A DNA stretch of 64,000 bases, taken from the NCBI GenBank assembly GCA_033032175.1, contig CM065304.1, positions 8,866,001 through 8,930,000 of the forward strand, in the 5' to 3' direction. Position 1 is the stretch's first letter. Each line of letters begins with the position of its first letter. Positions 13,005 to 26,300 of the stretch are shown here, in pieces. The notes beneath the pieces were generated by a model. That model worked only from the letters and a program-made list of their open reading frames with translations. It was not told the origin of the DNA and made no database searches. The translations under genes were made by a program, and so were the position numbers. Source of the stretch: Saturnia japonica (lineage: Eukaryota; Arthropoda; Insecta; Lepidoptera; Saturniidae).

Positions 13005-13155
13005 GTAATTGGTTTCTCGGAAACGGCTCCAACGATTTCGATTAAACTTTGCATTTGGAAAATGTTTTACTTTCCAAGTTTATCTAGATAGGTGTTTTTC
13101 TATTTTTGATTATAAGACATCGAGCTCTGCTCGGTGTCGCCCAGATATTATTATG
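12900..13155 (+). repeat. family C interspersed repeat with an internal TA tract
   Basis: It begins 'atatcttattatattaagtg', runs into a long TA tract, then GGTTTCTCGGAAACGGCTCC and ends in a 'gctctgctcggtgtcgccc' palindrome-like segment. Other copies: 22560-22770 (+), 31190-31315 (-), 46285-46460 (+). Confidence 0.75.
12931..13000. repeat. (TA)n microsatellite, about 35 units
   Basis: An uninterrupted alternation of T and A over 70 bp. It lies inside a family C repeat whose 22.6 kb copy has only a short 'gtatatatata' at the same place, so it appears to be an expansion of the repeat's own sequence. Confidence 0.95.
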
Positions 13156-13587
13156 ATTATGGAAGGTAGAGACCAGGAATACCATTTCTATGTATGAAAA
13201 ATTATCCGTGTAAAAGCGTCTTATTAGAGTGGCGCCACGGAAGCAAGTGCGTAAATTTTAAAGATAGTACCGAAAGTTATAACTTTTAATATTAATTTTT
13301 AAAATTAAAAATTTAATATTTTTAATTTTCGCCTACTAAGACAACTTCTCATCCCACAAACCATCCCATTATTGTACAATTATTTTTTTTAGTTTTATAA
13401 TAGTAAATAGTATAAAATCATGAAAAACTATCACTCCTTCTTGCTACACTAGCGCTATGTTGGTGGGTTATATATGTAATTTGCTGCTTACATACAGCTG
13501 GACACTTTTTCAAATTGTCCCTCATATAAGATGGTTCTCCTTACAGACCCTACATAATTATGATACACAGTGAAATCTTATATCTAA

Positions 13588-13790
13588 ACTAGCTGTGCCC
13601 TCGACTCCACTCGCGTGGACCACGGAATTATTGTTTATAGAAATATTATGATATTTTTGTTATTTATGTACCAAGTATGTAAGTAGTAAAACAACAAAAA
13701 AAAACTGGATCAAAATGTAACCGGCAGTTTTTGTGTGATGCACATACAACGGCAAACCTGTCATTTTATTTATATAGATAAATAGATTCT
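13588..13790 (+). repeat. family B interspersed repeat, short copy
   Basis: It begins ACTAGCTGTGCCCTCGACTC followed by 'cgcgtgga', the head shared with copies at 27672-28075, 59243-59510 and 61886-62165. The downstream part is reduced. Confidence 0.6.
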
Positions 13791-14989
13791 TACATTACTG
13801 AAAAAAAAAACATTTTTATCACGTAATTATGAGACCAATTCAGTAAGTCTAACATAGACAGGACACATTTATTTGACTTAGTCGAGACTGAACCGCAATT
13901 TCTGTAATTATAAGCCAGATATAATACCTAACCATGAAAAATGCAATTATGTTTCTTCACTTATTGTGTGTTAATGACTAAAAATATTAATAACTAGCTG
14001 GTACCCGCAACTGTTAATTGTTGTTTACCATTATTGTTAAGTCCTTATGAAAAAACTCAATGATATGTACTCTAAATCATTTTCCGAGGCTCTGTTCTTT
14101 ATTAATTTATTAATCGCATTCGAATGAATTCGTTACTTTTTAAGTAATACATGTTTTACTACACTATACAATATTTTACTGTATACTGGTAACACATATA
14201 GCTTCGTTCACGATCATTACAATATAAAATGTAGTTAGATTAAAAAATAGCATATATCTTTGGGAGCTTACTAGCAGTTAAATAATTTTTAGAATTAGTC
14301 CAGTACTTCCAGAGAATCTCCACCTATATACCTATACTAGGTGTTCACAAATGTTACTTCTTTATAATAAATATTATAGCACTATATACAAATATCATGT
14401 AGATATTGATAAATTACATTTTTTAAAGCCATATAATTTCATTAATTATTGCGAAGTATTTTACATGAGTATATTTCTACTGGTAAACAATTTTATTTTA
14501 ATGGTTAACAAGAGCAAGCGGGAGAAACAACTGGTCACTAACGTGTTGGCCACCTTAAAAATTGTGTAGCGTTTGTTTACTGCCATGTAATCAAAGACTC
14601 GGGGCCAACTTGGCGGGGGTCTTTGCTTTTTTTCTCGTACTTCGTGTTCTCAGCAGCCTTACAACCGCGATATCTCGCTTAATTTGTGCCATTTCATTAT
14701 GCAAGCCGATAGACAGTCAAGACGGACAGACGCTTAGCGTATTGGAACTTTTCTTTTTTCAAAGTAACATATGTTGTTGACCTTGAAGACATGCTATGTT
14801 CGCTACAAACGAGTTTTCAAATAGGTACGTACTTACCTATAAGTTTATATAAAACTACAATTTATACATATACAACGAAACCTATGCAATAATCTATAAA
14901 ATTAATGAAATTGAAGCGTCTGTTTGTAATGTCAAAATAACAGTTTTTTTCTAAATGCATATGAAAGTATATACAACGCCTATAACAGA
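13791..14989. other. AT-rich stretch with one GC-richer patch
   Basis: No gene is supported. An AT-only inverted sequence lies just outside it at 13287-13320. The patch at 14570-14760 contains 'cggggccaacttggcgggg' and has no recognisable product. Confidence 0.4.
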
Positions 14990-15415
14990 AAACCAATTTT
15001 TGAAATTTTTGTCTGTTAGTTCCGGGTAATCTCCGAAACGGTTAAACTGATTTTTACAAGACTTTGAGTCAAAAATAGCTGATGTTACAGGGAGTAACTT
15101 AGGCTACTTTTATTTTAGAAAAAAGAATTGGAGTTACGCACAAATAAGAACAAACTGGTCATGGTGAATCAATTCGGGGGCTTAAATGGCTTACGCTGAG
15201 TAAACCATAACAGATATAGCAAATTAATGTACTACATAATTATAGTAATTAAAAATACCTACACAAAAGTTAGGGAGAGTAGACGTCTATCTTCGAAGGA
15301 ACACCCAAAATAAGTATTTTTATCTTTAAAATAGCCGGGAGCGGGGGAGCAAGTTTCTCGCTGGCATTCTGTAGTCCACGTGAAAGAAGCCACGGGCACA
15401 GGTAGTTATAAAATA
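14990..15415 (-). repeat. family B interspersed repeat, long copy
   Basis: In reverse orientation it carries all landmarks of the family: GGTAATCTCCGAAACGGTT, 'agctgatgttacagggagta', 'aatggcttacgctgagt', and a head near 15395-15412 matching the 'cgcgtgga...gtgcccgc' start. Confidence 0.75.
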
Positions 15416-16454
15416 AAATAAATTGTGTCGAATGATTATCTCATCTTAAACGTATGATGACGTAAGTATCAAAACATAGAAATCCTTGTAGATACATATT
15501 TTCAATGATGATCAGATGATTAGCCGTTTGAAATGTTTGATTTAATTATTTGTTAACTTAAGTACAGACATAAGTATTTAGAAAAAATGAGTTGCAGGTT
15601 TTTCTATCCTCACTTTTACTTCCCTTCATACATTCGTATCGATTTTCTGCAACATTACCTGAAAGGCGTCACGATACGACAAATATAAGCGTTTATTTCC
15701 GCATCGGAATTAACACAATCAGATCTCGATGACACAAAATCGGCAGTTTGATTTTAATATTCGCCAAAGTAACTGTACATACAAGTGTACATTTTCTGCA
15801 GTACGTACCTTACTGTTTTTTACCTTTTTCTACGCAATCTGAACATTCAACTTACCTAACATTTCGAGTTCTTCATTTAATTTCGCGAAGAAACAAATTA
15901 TACCTTTTTAAATCCAATATTGACAATATTACAGTAAGTATATGACCGTTATTAACCGCTTCGATTATCCAATTAATTGTAATTAATTGTACACAAAAAA
16001 CTTGCAACTTGCAAATATTTCCACGTTCAGATGTCACCCCCAATAGGGGGGGCGGTCCGCCCTCACCGTCTTCCCTGTTCACTGACCTCGGATAACAAGT
16101 CAACAGTACAACAATGAGTATGAATCATTCCTGTTCTTTTATAGTTTTTCCAGTAGCGATTTATTATTTTATTGTTTGGTCTAACAGAGCGATACAATAC
16201 ATATATTAAAAACCTCTAAGTAAATTTTTTTTTTAACTATACACAATTATTCGATAGCTACCACGAGTACGCAAATTTTATCGTAACAAAACCATTAAAT
16301 TATGGATTTATATTGCCGGTAAATGTCGATAAAGACTGTTCTGGTCTATTTATTTCCAATTACAATGTGAGTATAGCTAGTATAAAATGATGATTTATAC
16401 AAGTTATATATTAAATTATTTTTTTCGATTTGTATTAATTTCCCTTATTTTTTT
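15416..16454. other. stretch without a gene
   Basis: No coding region is supported. The G-run and C-run around 16036-16062 may be the edge of an old repeat. Confidence 0.4.
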
Positions 16455-16770
16455 TATGTGTACATTTATCTATATTAATAAATCTATAATTCTGTCTGTA
16501 CAGTTATTTCATTGTGTTTCTAATTTTCATAGACGTAAAGTATATAGGTATTCTTTCACGAATATGACATGAAAAAATACTGTCGGACTGTTTATATCTC
16601 CAGATTTAACTCAAAATCGGCCTGGCCGATTTTTATGAAAATTTGTACTGGGAATTTTATATCATTCTTCAATCGATATGCTTTAAGAATTTTTCAAATA
16701 ATACTTTCAAATATCATTAACAAAATTTATTCATTTTCAAATGATTCTGATGAAATTATGTAGGTACACG
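16455..16770 (+). repeat. family G interspersed repeat
   Basis: It starts near AATAAATCTATAATTCTGTC with 'tgtacagtta' following, and contains 'aaaatcggcctggccgattt'. A reverse fragment of the same start lies at 20985-21060. The short open frames through it are repeat-derived. Confidence 0.5.
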
Positions 16771-17407
16771 GGAAGTACATGTCATTTTCACATTATTAAA
16801 GGCCGACCGCTGTAAGTGCGATTCTCCTGATGGTTATCGACCATGGAATAAAAAAAAGAAATACCATAAATAAAAAGCGTAAAAATTCAAGAAGCGTACA
16901 AATTTTTTAAGTCAAAAATTTGGTTTTTGTATATATTATTATTATACATATTTTGACTTTGTTTAATAAACAGAGCATGGTAAGCCTATTTGTTCGGTGG
17001 TCAAAATGCCTTGTTAGTTTTATTAAAGGAGTGTGATCGCATATGAAAACTAGACACGTTCGAATGTACACAAATGTATAGACGTCTCGTTTCAAACACT
17101 TCTGATGAAAAAGACAAACATATCAATTAGTAGATGCATATGCATAAATAAGCAGACGTGGGAAAATAATACAATGAATGAGCGTTGGTATATCAACCAA
17201 AAACTCAGGGGATACCGGAACAATGCTATGTTTTTTTTTTTATAGAACTCAATTTTTAAAATGTTTATACATATAATAAATTTGTACAATGTGTAGCTTT
17301 TGAAATTTAAAATGAGCTCATCTCAAAGCCGTAGTCAAAAGATCCGGCAATTCAAGGTATCATTCAATACAAAGTGAGCTTAAAACAGTAATAACAGTAA
17401 GTTTTGA

Positions 17408-17722
17408 AGCAATGATGGCTCAGTTGGTAGCGTGTACGGATTCCGCGTTAATCAACGTGAGTTACAATCCCTGCAATGAGCCTGAGGTTTCGGTAAAAGA
17501 AAACACCGTGATGAAACCATATCATGGCTTTTTCTAATGCCCGGCTGGCTAACTTTCACTCTGTAGTTAAAAATCTGTCGCCATACACCAATAGGTGTGT
17601 TGTGTTCCGGCATCTGCACATGAGAGCCAGTCTTCCACCAGGCTTAGCATGCTACTATCTTGGGCCACATCGTCACTTAAGATCAGATGAGATTGTGGTC
17701 ACAACGCTAAACCTATACTGAT
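17408..17722 (+). repeat. tRNA-derived SINE (family S1)
   Basis: The head TGGCTCAGTTGG fits the Pol III A-box consensus, and 'gagttacaatcc' is a decayed B-box. The body ends '...gtggtcacaacgctaaacct'. Copies at 29868-30184 (+), 36997-37277 (-) and 31675-31783 (-, fragment) share the 'atgaaacc', 'caataggtgt' and 'cttaagatcag' landmarks. Confidence 0.8.
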
Positions 17723-17829
17723 GAAAACAAATGAATATTAGTTTGTTTGTTTGAACGGTCCAACCTCTGGAACTATCTGTCAGATTATTTAGAGAAACTA
17801 TTTATGTACTTTATACAATTATTGAATTT

Positions 17830-18580
17830 ACCTTGAGTTTTCTGATGAGGTCCATAGTTAGCGACAAAGTTTCATGCCATGAGTCATCACTGCCAACAAA
17901 CACTGGTTTAAGAACCGGCTTAAAACACTGCGTTATTTTAGACGAGAAGATATTATGTAGCTTCCTGAACGCTGCTCAACCGAGTTGAATTCGACGATTG
18001 ACCTCTTTTTAGAAGTTGGACCTACCTAATTGGGCAGTTAGGTTAGTTACACATAACCATCAACAACTTCCAAGTGTAGAGTCCCCGATCTTTATGTGAG
18101 TTGATGCTACATAGGCGTTCGACATGACTTTCCTCTTGTACATGTTCACTTTAAGGCCAACTCGTTCGGAGGCTCTACTGAGGTCATCGAACATTACTCT
18201 GAGGTCCTCCGCGGTCTTAGCCATGACTACGATGTCGTCGGCAAATCAAAGGTGAGTGATATACTCGCCGTTTATATTTATTTATGCCTAACCATTAACA
18301 AGTCCAGAACATTGAAAACATCTTCCGTGCAGCGGTAAACGGTTTTGAAGAAATAACGTCTCCTTGTCTGACTCCTTGCTGCAGTAAGATAGGTTTCGAG
18401 GTCTAGTCCTGTAGTCGGACTGACACAGTGGTGTTTTCATTCAAGCACTTCAACACTATGATGTATCGGTAGTCAACTTGGAACCGCTGAAGAGACTGTG
18501 ATACAGTCCAAATTTCCATTGAAATAGAAAAGGCTATGCTCGGTTTTCGTTGAAATCAGAAATGAGGACATCCGTATAAG
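17830..18580 (-). pseudogene. decayed non-LTR retrotransposon reverse transcriptase, RTE-like
   Basis: Translation of the minus strand gives, in order, GVRQGDVIS (codons at about 18357-18375), FADDIVVMAKTAEDL with the catalytic FADD at 18236-18247, VGLKVNMYKRKVM, and a C-terminal stretch ending HETLSLTMDLIRKLK near 17830. This is the order of RT palm motifs and tail in insect RTE-type endonuclease/reverse-transcriptase proteins. A TGA directly precedes FADD and there are more stops upstream, so it is inactive. No endonuclease domain is seen: a 5'-truncated copy. The clade is inferred from motif style only. Confidence 0.75.
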
Positions 18581-19966
18581 AACCAAAATAAATGTCATAG
18601 CTCTAAGAATTTCTAGACTTAAGTGTCGGCAATTGCTCGTAGGATGGATGGTCGATGGGGCCCGATTGGTTCTCGATTAGACCTTAATAATTATGATCGT
18701 CCGTTTCATCCAGTTTCGAATTAATTATAGCAAGGCAGTGGCGATGATACATAAATCGATTCTCAAAGAGTTACCTTCAAAAAATCTTTATAGAAAAGTA
18801 TTGTTGCATAGGATAAAAAAAACGTAGTGTTCCAAAGTTAAAAAGAGGTTTTTTAGTATAACTGTAATGGTCACGGGAACTGCTCACGATAATGGTGTAA
18901 AAGTACCTAATGTTTGTAACACACAGTACATAGAATGTCAACGAACGCCATTCGGTTTTGGTTAACACACGTTCTTTAGCTTCAGGAGATGCGTTCGGAC
19001 ATAAAAATAATTGTACATTGTAATGTTTTCCATAATCGATCCAAATAGGTATTTACTTAATAACAAAACAAGATAACCTAATAACCTAACCTCTACAGTT
19101 TTATAATTCAATAAAAAATTTAAATATTTATTATATTTAGTCGTGGCAAAACTTATTTTATGTTCTAAAACAATATACACCAGAAGGAATCTTAAATATT
19201 ATCTAAGTACGCTTTTATTAATCTGTAATTAATAATTTTAACAGTATTACACATTGTATTACATGAAGCAACACAGCAACAAACATTAATGTAATTTAAT
19301 AAAAATGTAATATAATTACCCAACTTCTCACTGCAAATTCCGTAATTACGAAATCATAGTACTTAGTGATACGAACAAAAACTGTATCTTAGAGCGCGGC
19401 GTTCAAAATTTAGATGATCTTAAACTGAGATGTTATTTTGCATTAAAATAAGACAAATGTTTATTGAAATAATATACAATATGTACTGATTATATTTGTT
19501 ATTTTTATATTGTTTGCACGAAGTTTAAAAATAATTAAATATTTTTTAAAGAAATTTGATTATAAATATAAACAAAACGATAGACTTAATCCTAACAATA
19601 TTAAAATTGACTGCTGAAAATGTTTTAGCAAAATACAAAAAAGGAATAATAATTATAAGACCATTATTTATGAAGCATGATTTATTTCGCTAGCTAGCTA
19701 CGGCTGACTACGAACATATTTTATTATATTGTTATAAATATTATTATTATTATTTTATTATTAATATTATTATTTTAAATACAACTGGGGTAATTTAACA
19801 GATTGCTAGCTTTTGCCCACGTTTCGATCTCGTTGTCTTTGAAACGAGTCGCGCGTCACGTATTGTAATATGGTCGTATCAACACAAAAATCTTTAGGGA
19901 CGTATGAAAAATAAGTTACCGAAGTTTTTATCGTAATAAAAAAACATTCGTTTTTATATATGTAAT
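18581..19966. other. AT-rich stretch without a gene
   Basis: Nothing supportable is seen. Short ATT-repeat patches lie near 19737-19775. Confidence 0.5.
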
Positions 19967-20110
19967 ACTAGCTATTCCTCAAGGTTTCACCCGTATTAGA
20001 TTTATTCAACCAACTCCCTACCGCGCATCCGCTAATGCACCCATGTAGCTTTATCCTTTTTAACACTTCCCACACTTGCTTATAGCCTATGTTTACTTCT
20101 CTGCCCTTCT
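19967..20110 (+). repeat. family A interspersed repeat, 5' part
   Basis: It starts ACTAGCTATTCCTCAAGGTT followed by 'tcacccgtattagatt', then 'cttcccacacttgcttatag', the same order as in the copies at 35212-35525 and 53201-53480. Confidence 0.65.
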
Positions 20111-20340
20111 AGTTTGTTACTAGGCAGGAGTTATTTACATCCCGTAATTTTATTATTACTCATATTGTTAACAATTCATACGCCGTATCAATTGGGGATT
20201 GGCATATATTTCGCTTGTACAATTTTCATCAAAATCGGTTAAACATTATTATTATACTCTACGATTTCTAATGTATTGTGGCGACATCTACATAGCGACA
20301 CATAGCGACATCTATCGAGACACATGACGCATCCTACTAT

Positions 20341-20502
20341 CCTACATTGCGCTATAGATATTAACTCAATCGTTGAGTATATATACAGAACCCGAACAAC
20401 CGTCAAGTCCGTGAAGCTATACCTACATTGCGCTATAGATATTAACTCAATCGTTGAGTATATATACAAGAACCCGACTACAACCGTTGGGCAGCTGCTC
20501 GC
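20341..20502 (+). repeat. 81-bp tandem duplication (two units)
   Basis: Unit 1 starts at 20341 and unit 2 at 20422. The first 46 bases of each are the same and include the hairpin ACTCAA-TCG-TTGAGT followed by 'atatatac'; the remainder is diverged. Because 81 is a multiple of 3, both strands stay open through it (101-103 codons), which creates artefactual ORFs. Confidence 0.85.
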
Positions 20503-20984
20503 CAGACATAACATCCGTCTGGTCGAGGGATCCTCCCTTTGCAATAGTACGTACTTCTACAGTATTCGTATTAAAATTCGATTAGAATCGGTTGAGAATT
20601 TAATTTTTGAATATATTTTTTATTTTTATACGTAACATTGACAATTCTTATAGCCCATCAATTATATAATTAATTAAACTTCCCGTGTACAAAATTAAAA
20701 ATTTTTGGAAATTATTTATTTTACTATTCCTAAAAATGTTATTAAACATCGTTATCAAGGTTTCCATCAATATAGGTCAAGAATTAACGAAAATAGATTT
20801 TTTGGATATTTTTTTTCGATTTCTTTAAGTAATAATGAAATTTTTTATACTTTATGAATTTATCAATGACATAATCATTACACCCGTGTACAAAATTTCA
20901 TAAGAATCGGTCAAGTCGTTATTGAGTTAAATACACACACATAGATAGCCAACAAATAAATTTTAAGGGCATAGGTACTCGTGG

Positions 20985-21200
20985 TCAGTATCGTTCATAT
21001 AGTATGCCTTTCGGGAAATTTGGACAAAAACTTAACTGTACAGACAGAATTACAGATTTAATAATATAGATAACCTTCGGCAATAAATTGAATATAAAAT
21101 GCCAAAACAATTTTTCAAATCTCACAGATTGACAGATTGGCGCGTTCAAACAAAAAGAGAACAACAATCTATTGAGATTTATAATACATATTAGTATAGA
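20985..21200. repeat. fragments of families G (-) and A (+) side by side
   Basis: 20985-21060 is the reverse complement of the family G start (through 'gtacagacagaattacagat'). 21065-21200 matches the family A 3' part ('aataaattgaatataaaatg' then 'ttggcgcgttcaaacaaa'). Confidence 0.55.
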
Positions 21201-22559
21201 TTAGTTCCGAACCAATATGAAATTAACTTAAGATCAATTCTTATATCAAAAGTAATATGATCGGCGTAGGCTCGTTACTACATATCTGTTTCATCACTTA
21301 TGCTGATGCTATTAATTTTCATTAACAACTTAATTTGAGATATTTTACTTGTCTTTTACGTGTATGCTTATTCGTTTTATTTCGCTTTACATCATATTGC
21401 TAAATAGACGCATTGGAGCTGGACCAAATTAATTTAGATAAATATTGTGTACGAACAACAAATCACTAGTTTCATCGCAATCTGATGAAATTATTTAAGA
21501 ACGTATAAATAGTCATAGAGGCAAACAAATAAAGAAACAATTTTTTATATTTATAGATGCGTAGTTTGAGTTTATGAATGTCAAAAAGCAATAGAAAATA
21601 ATATTATTAGAAGACAAACGACAAAGCAAAAATTTATGATATTAAATGCTAATCGTTTTTAATCGCGTCTCGGATATAAACGAGTCAATAATAAAAAACG
21701 GTACTTAGGGTCATGATAGTAATCGTCAATCTAGTCATTGCTTCACGACTTGTGTGGATTAGTAATGTGCTGGATTTAAAAAAATGTATATATATATATA
21801 TATCTGTGAATACGTATACGAATTATTGCTAGCTGGATTTATGAATACGGATTCTGAGCAGAACTTTCGTATCTCGTTAGTTTACGGTAGGCGCGTGTGA
21901 CCTAGTACCGATAATTAACCCCTTGCATAAGTGTAACTCAAACTCTCACATGTGTATAGCACAGTTTGTTTGTCGATTTGATTTGATTTCATGACCACTT
22001 TTCCAATTTCGTATGAGGAATGAATATAAGAGATACATTTAAGATTCGCAAAAAGTTATAACAGATATACATATCCTTTTACCTTATTTAAATGTCCGCA
22101 AATTCGGATACAATTATGGGTATCCAGGCACATCCCTAGTGTGGAGTCATTAATCGCTTTTGGCATATCGTTATACCGTTAGTAAATTCGCATGGCAAAG
22201 CTACACCTTATATTACACGTTCAATTTTAATTATAACATATCATGACTCTATACTTGCACGTAGTTGAAACAGATTTATATGTATATTATTTTATGATAT
22301 TACTCAATATCTAAAATTACTTTACAAGCATATATTACAAAACATACGTAGGTATTACGTACTAAAATAAAGGAAGTGACACTACTTATCCAAATATATC
22401 AAATAGTATCTAAATGAGGCATGAAGAGTTAACCTTTGTGTGAAAAACAATCCTAGCTTCATCTCTTTCCCTCTGGGGTTACCCAAAGAAATTTCTTTAA
22501 CAAAAGTATAATGGATACCATTGTTCAAGACAGGTAGCTTACTAGTAACTTTAAAAAAT
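21201..22559. other. AT-rich stretch without a gene
   Basis: It contains a short TA tract near 21786-21803 and nothing else I can name. Confidence 0.5.
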
Positions 22560-22770
22560 ATATCTTTAACTGTATCTTATTATATTATGTGAGCAAACTT
22601 GTATATATATAAATACATATATGTAATTGGTTTCTCGGAAATGGCTCCAACGATTTCGATAAAACTTTGCATTTAAAGAATGTTTTACATTCCAAGTTTA
22701 CCTAGATAGGTGTTTTTCCTTTTTTTTTGCTTTTAAGACACCGAGCGCAGCTTGATCGCCCAGATATTCA
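22560..22770 (+). repeat. family C interspersed repeat
   Basis: It has the same order as the 12900 copy: 'tatcttattatattatgtga', a short TA stretch, GGTTTCTCGGAAATGGCTCC, 'acctagataggtgttttt', and a tail 'caccgagcgcag...cgcccagatatt'. It lacks the TA expansion. Confidence 0.75.
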
Positions 22771-22981
22771 CCCAGATATAAACAGTTCACTATATTATTA
22801 GAAGGGAGGTTCATAATATAAGTTTTATGATATTCTCAGAAACAACTTGGTGTAATAAAACAACAGGAACAAATTGATGTAGGGATCAATTCATTACTAA
22901 TTTTTATTGTTAGTCTTTATTCTAATAGTATATTCTTTAAAATTAAATATGGCCAAAACAACTTCAAAAACTAACGCCTAA

Positions 22982-23320
22982 GGCTGCACTGCGAAATCTA
23001 GCCGCACGATTTTTATTCTCGTTGTTTATATTCTGCGTTCTGAATCTGAATTTAAACGCACTGCGAATATAATTCTTTAAAATTTATTTATGTATTTATT
23101 TTGCAATGCGATTAGCGATATATAACTCCATGCTGCATAAAATATTTCGCACATTATATCCGCACGACACTACGTATATTTATGTATCAAAGCTACATAT
23201 TTTTTTGTGCGCGAATTTTAAATCGCCAGTGGCAGTGCTTTTTCAGTATATAATGTTTTTATCAATTATGTATTACAGAATAGTAATGAAAAAAATACGC
23301 TGTTTCTTCGCAATGCGGCC
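22982..23320. mobile_element. PIF/Harbinger-like MITE
   Basis: The element is 339 bp with terminal inverted repeats GGCTGCACTGCGAA (left) and GGCCGCATTGCGAA (right, reverse complement), 12 of 14 matching. It is flanked by TAA at 22979-22981 and 23321-23323, a 3-bp duplication typical of the PIF/Harbinger superfamily. Related 'gcactgcgaa' and 'gccgcacg' words recur inside. There is no transposase; the 77-codon frame across it is fortuitous. Confidence 0.7.
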
Positions 23321-23323
23321 TAA

Positions 23324-26300
23324 CCTACAGAGTACCTAAAGATTACCATCATGGCCAGTGCCGTTAATTTGCCGAGCAACTATAAAAAAAAGTATTTCAT
23401 ATTTGTTATTAAATATTTAAATTATTTTTGTGTAAATAAAAAAAAATGTTCTATTTTTCGGGATTTTATAGTAGTACTAGTTGCCCCTACAGATGATATT
23501 CTGCCCTTTCCAATAGTCAATAAATCGACCACAGTGTCACCTATCTCGATTATTTTTCAGCATACTTTTCCAGGACAATAACGATCAAAACAAAATTATT
23601 ATTATTATTCGAATTATTTATTCTTCGAATCCTGAGTGAAGGATCTCTTGAGTTCATACAAAAAATCGATAGAAATGGATAGTCCCGAATTTGTCATTTT
23701 TCTAAAAACATTTTCAATTTTTCTTTCCATAAAAACCTAAGTCGAGATATTACGAATATTAAAAAAAAAAAAAAAAACAAATCGGTATAGCCCATTTATC
23801 TCCGGTACAGCCGTTCTCAAGTGATGCGCTTTCTAAAAAAAAAGCATTTCATTTTTATTTATATTAGATTAAATTAGATATTTATTGTACATACAAATCA
23901 AAAACATTCACACACACAATGCTTGAATTTAGGTATCATTTTATTTTCATAAATGTACCTAAAACATATAGGTACCCTAATTTTTATTATTTAAACATGT
24001 ATAGATTTTTTGTTACGCTAATTTATATCTCAGATACGAATTAATAGGTATTATGTCATTTCAAAATGTTTAAATTAATGTAACCCATGCATTGGTAAGT
24101 TTTTATATTTAGCTCTGATGGCGTCACACTTTGCCTTTAAGTTTAATACTCAGTAAGTCAATAATTGTGAAGAACATTTTCACAGTCGGTTACAATGTAC
24201 TACATATCAACAGATTGATCCCATTATTTTATTGATGTTCACAATTGTGCATCATTTCCCATAACCCGTTGCAAGGCAAACCGGTTGAGTTCGGTGGGGT
24301 TTTTTAACCTTTTCCGCGAAGTATAAAATGAACTCGGAGGTCGCTTTAAAATAAGAAAGGTACAATACAATTTAAAATACGGGTTCTTAAACGAAAATCA
24401 GTAGTTAAAGAAAACGAACACAAAAAAACTTTAATTCTTTCGTAATATTCTTTATTTCAATTTACGGAGACTTTTACAGATTATGTCGTAATATTTTGGG
24501 AGTGAATAGGAATTTAAATTTGCCTCCATAGTGGGAAGTAATTCAAAAAATTTGTTATAACTAAATTCGGGTATAAATTTCGGCATTGCAGCTTTATTTC
24601 TATCAGCTACATTTAAAAATATATTACACAGCTCGACAGTTAAAAGAGCAAATAATTAGTTACGTAGAGTGAGGATAAGGACTGTGATGCACCGTGTATG
24701 GGGGAAGAGGGCGCGCCGCCATTTTGAGATAGTTTCACTGCGTCATTTAATTTACATTGTGTTTATATTATGATTCGGAGATACTACGACGCTCGTTTTA
24801 ATTTCAATCGACAGCTCTCGTTACGTTTTATCGATTGCATATACAAAACATTAGCCTGGAATAGTTATTGTGAAACAATACAATATTACATATCAATTAA
24901 AAAGAACTTAAAACTATTTCGGCCTTTACTCGTCAAAAATCCAAATCAAAACATAAAAATCGTAAACAGTTGGAAAGGGCTTCTAACAGCTATCCAGTGC
25001 TTCTAATACATTTTTTTAGTAGTAGCACGGTAAATTGACGGTACTGACCACAGTACAATCTAAATACAACAGCGACAGCGATACAATCCATCCACGGTAC
25101 CCGCTGTCATTCCGCCCAGCATATATTAAACTGGATATATGTACATGATCCCGAAAAGCGATGCGTAAAAACGAGTCACTATGAGGAACTTTCAACACAT
25201 GCATAGTGATCACGACCCAATCAGGCAAACAACCCTATCACCCCTCTATCGCCATTTCCTCGTTCGTGACTCTTCTGAGTCACACCGCACCACTTGCAGG
25301 TGAGGCTAGTTTGGCTATCTCAAGTCTCAAGATGTAATTCAGCACCCATTTCACCCCGCGTGATGCAGCGCCGGGAACTTAAGCGTCGAAGCAGACAAGC
25401 ATTTACGTAAAATCCACGGCCATGTCCCCAACTCTGACACAGCCACACACCAATTTTTAAATACTTCTGTAGAAAGCGTTTTACATATTTGATCTACTTG
25501 CGATACGATGTCTATACCAGCTTACACAATGACCTATGACCTTGCTCAATGCATCTTAACATGCGGTATTAATGGAAAGAGCTGTGCGTAAAAACAACAA
25601 TTTAATATAAATGGCACCATCTTACTTTCAAGAAAATATTATATACTTCACCAATCCTACATTTGTTCCCATTACCTTTCATCATTATATTAACAAAAAA
25701 GTTAGAACTACTATATTAAAAAACATTAAAATTGATTTTAAGCATTTATTTTATTTAAAACTATAATATAATTTATCAAACTCAGTTAATATTCCCTTTA
25801 AAATATAAAAAAAAATATAATATTTATTATATAATCTGAATTTAAAAAATATTAATAAAAAAATCCTTTTTAAAAGCAAGCTTCTGTTAAATTTTTCAAA
25901 ATTTTTAAAAGCTTGTATTGCTCTAGAAATTTATTTAGTTTAAATACAAAAATTTAAAACAAAAGCTTGTTTTTAAAAAGTTTTTTAAAGTTATTTGTTT
26001 CGTATTATGTTCAGCAAACCCTTTAATTTGATACTCATATCATGGGGGTACATAAAAAATAACTGATCAGCCATCTTTAAGAGTCCACCATATTAGATTT
26101 CAAAAAACTTCACTTACACGAAAGATATCTTTAGTAAACTCCTAATATCCTATTAAATATTCAGATAAACAGGTATCTACGTAACTTGGTATACAATCTT
26201 GTTTACAAATATAATTTAAGTGTGTCCGTGCGTATTCTATGCGTTCGTGCATTGTTCAGTCGTTTGAATTTGAACTTTGTACAGATATTTTTACTGCCTA

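Noticed and set aside
20239..20635. 101- and 103-codon frames on opposite strands
   Set aside because: Both are created by the in-frame 81-bp tandem duplication; no domain and no start or splice context.
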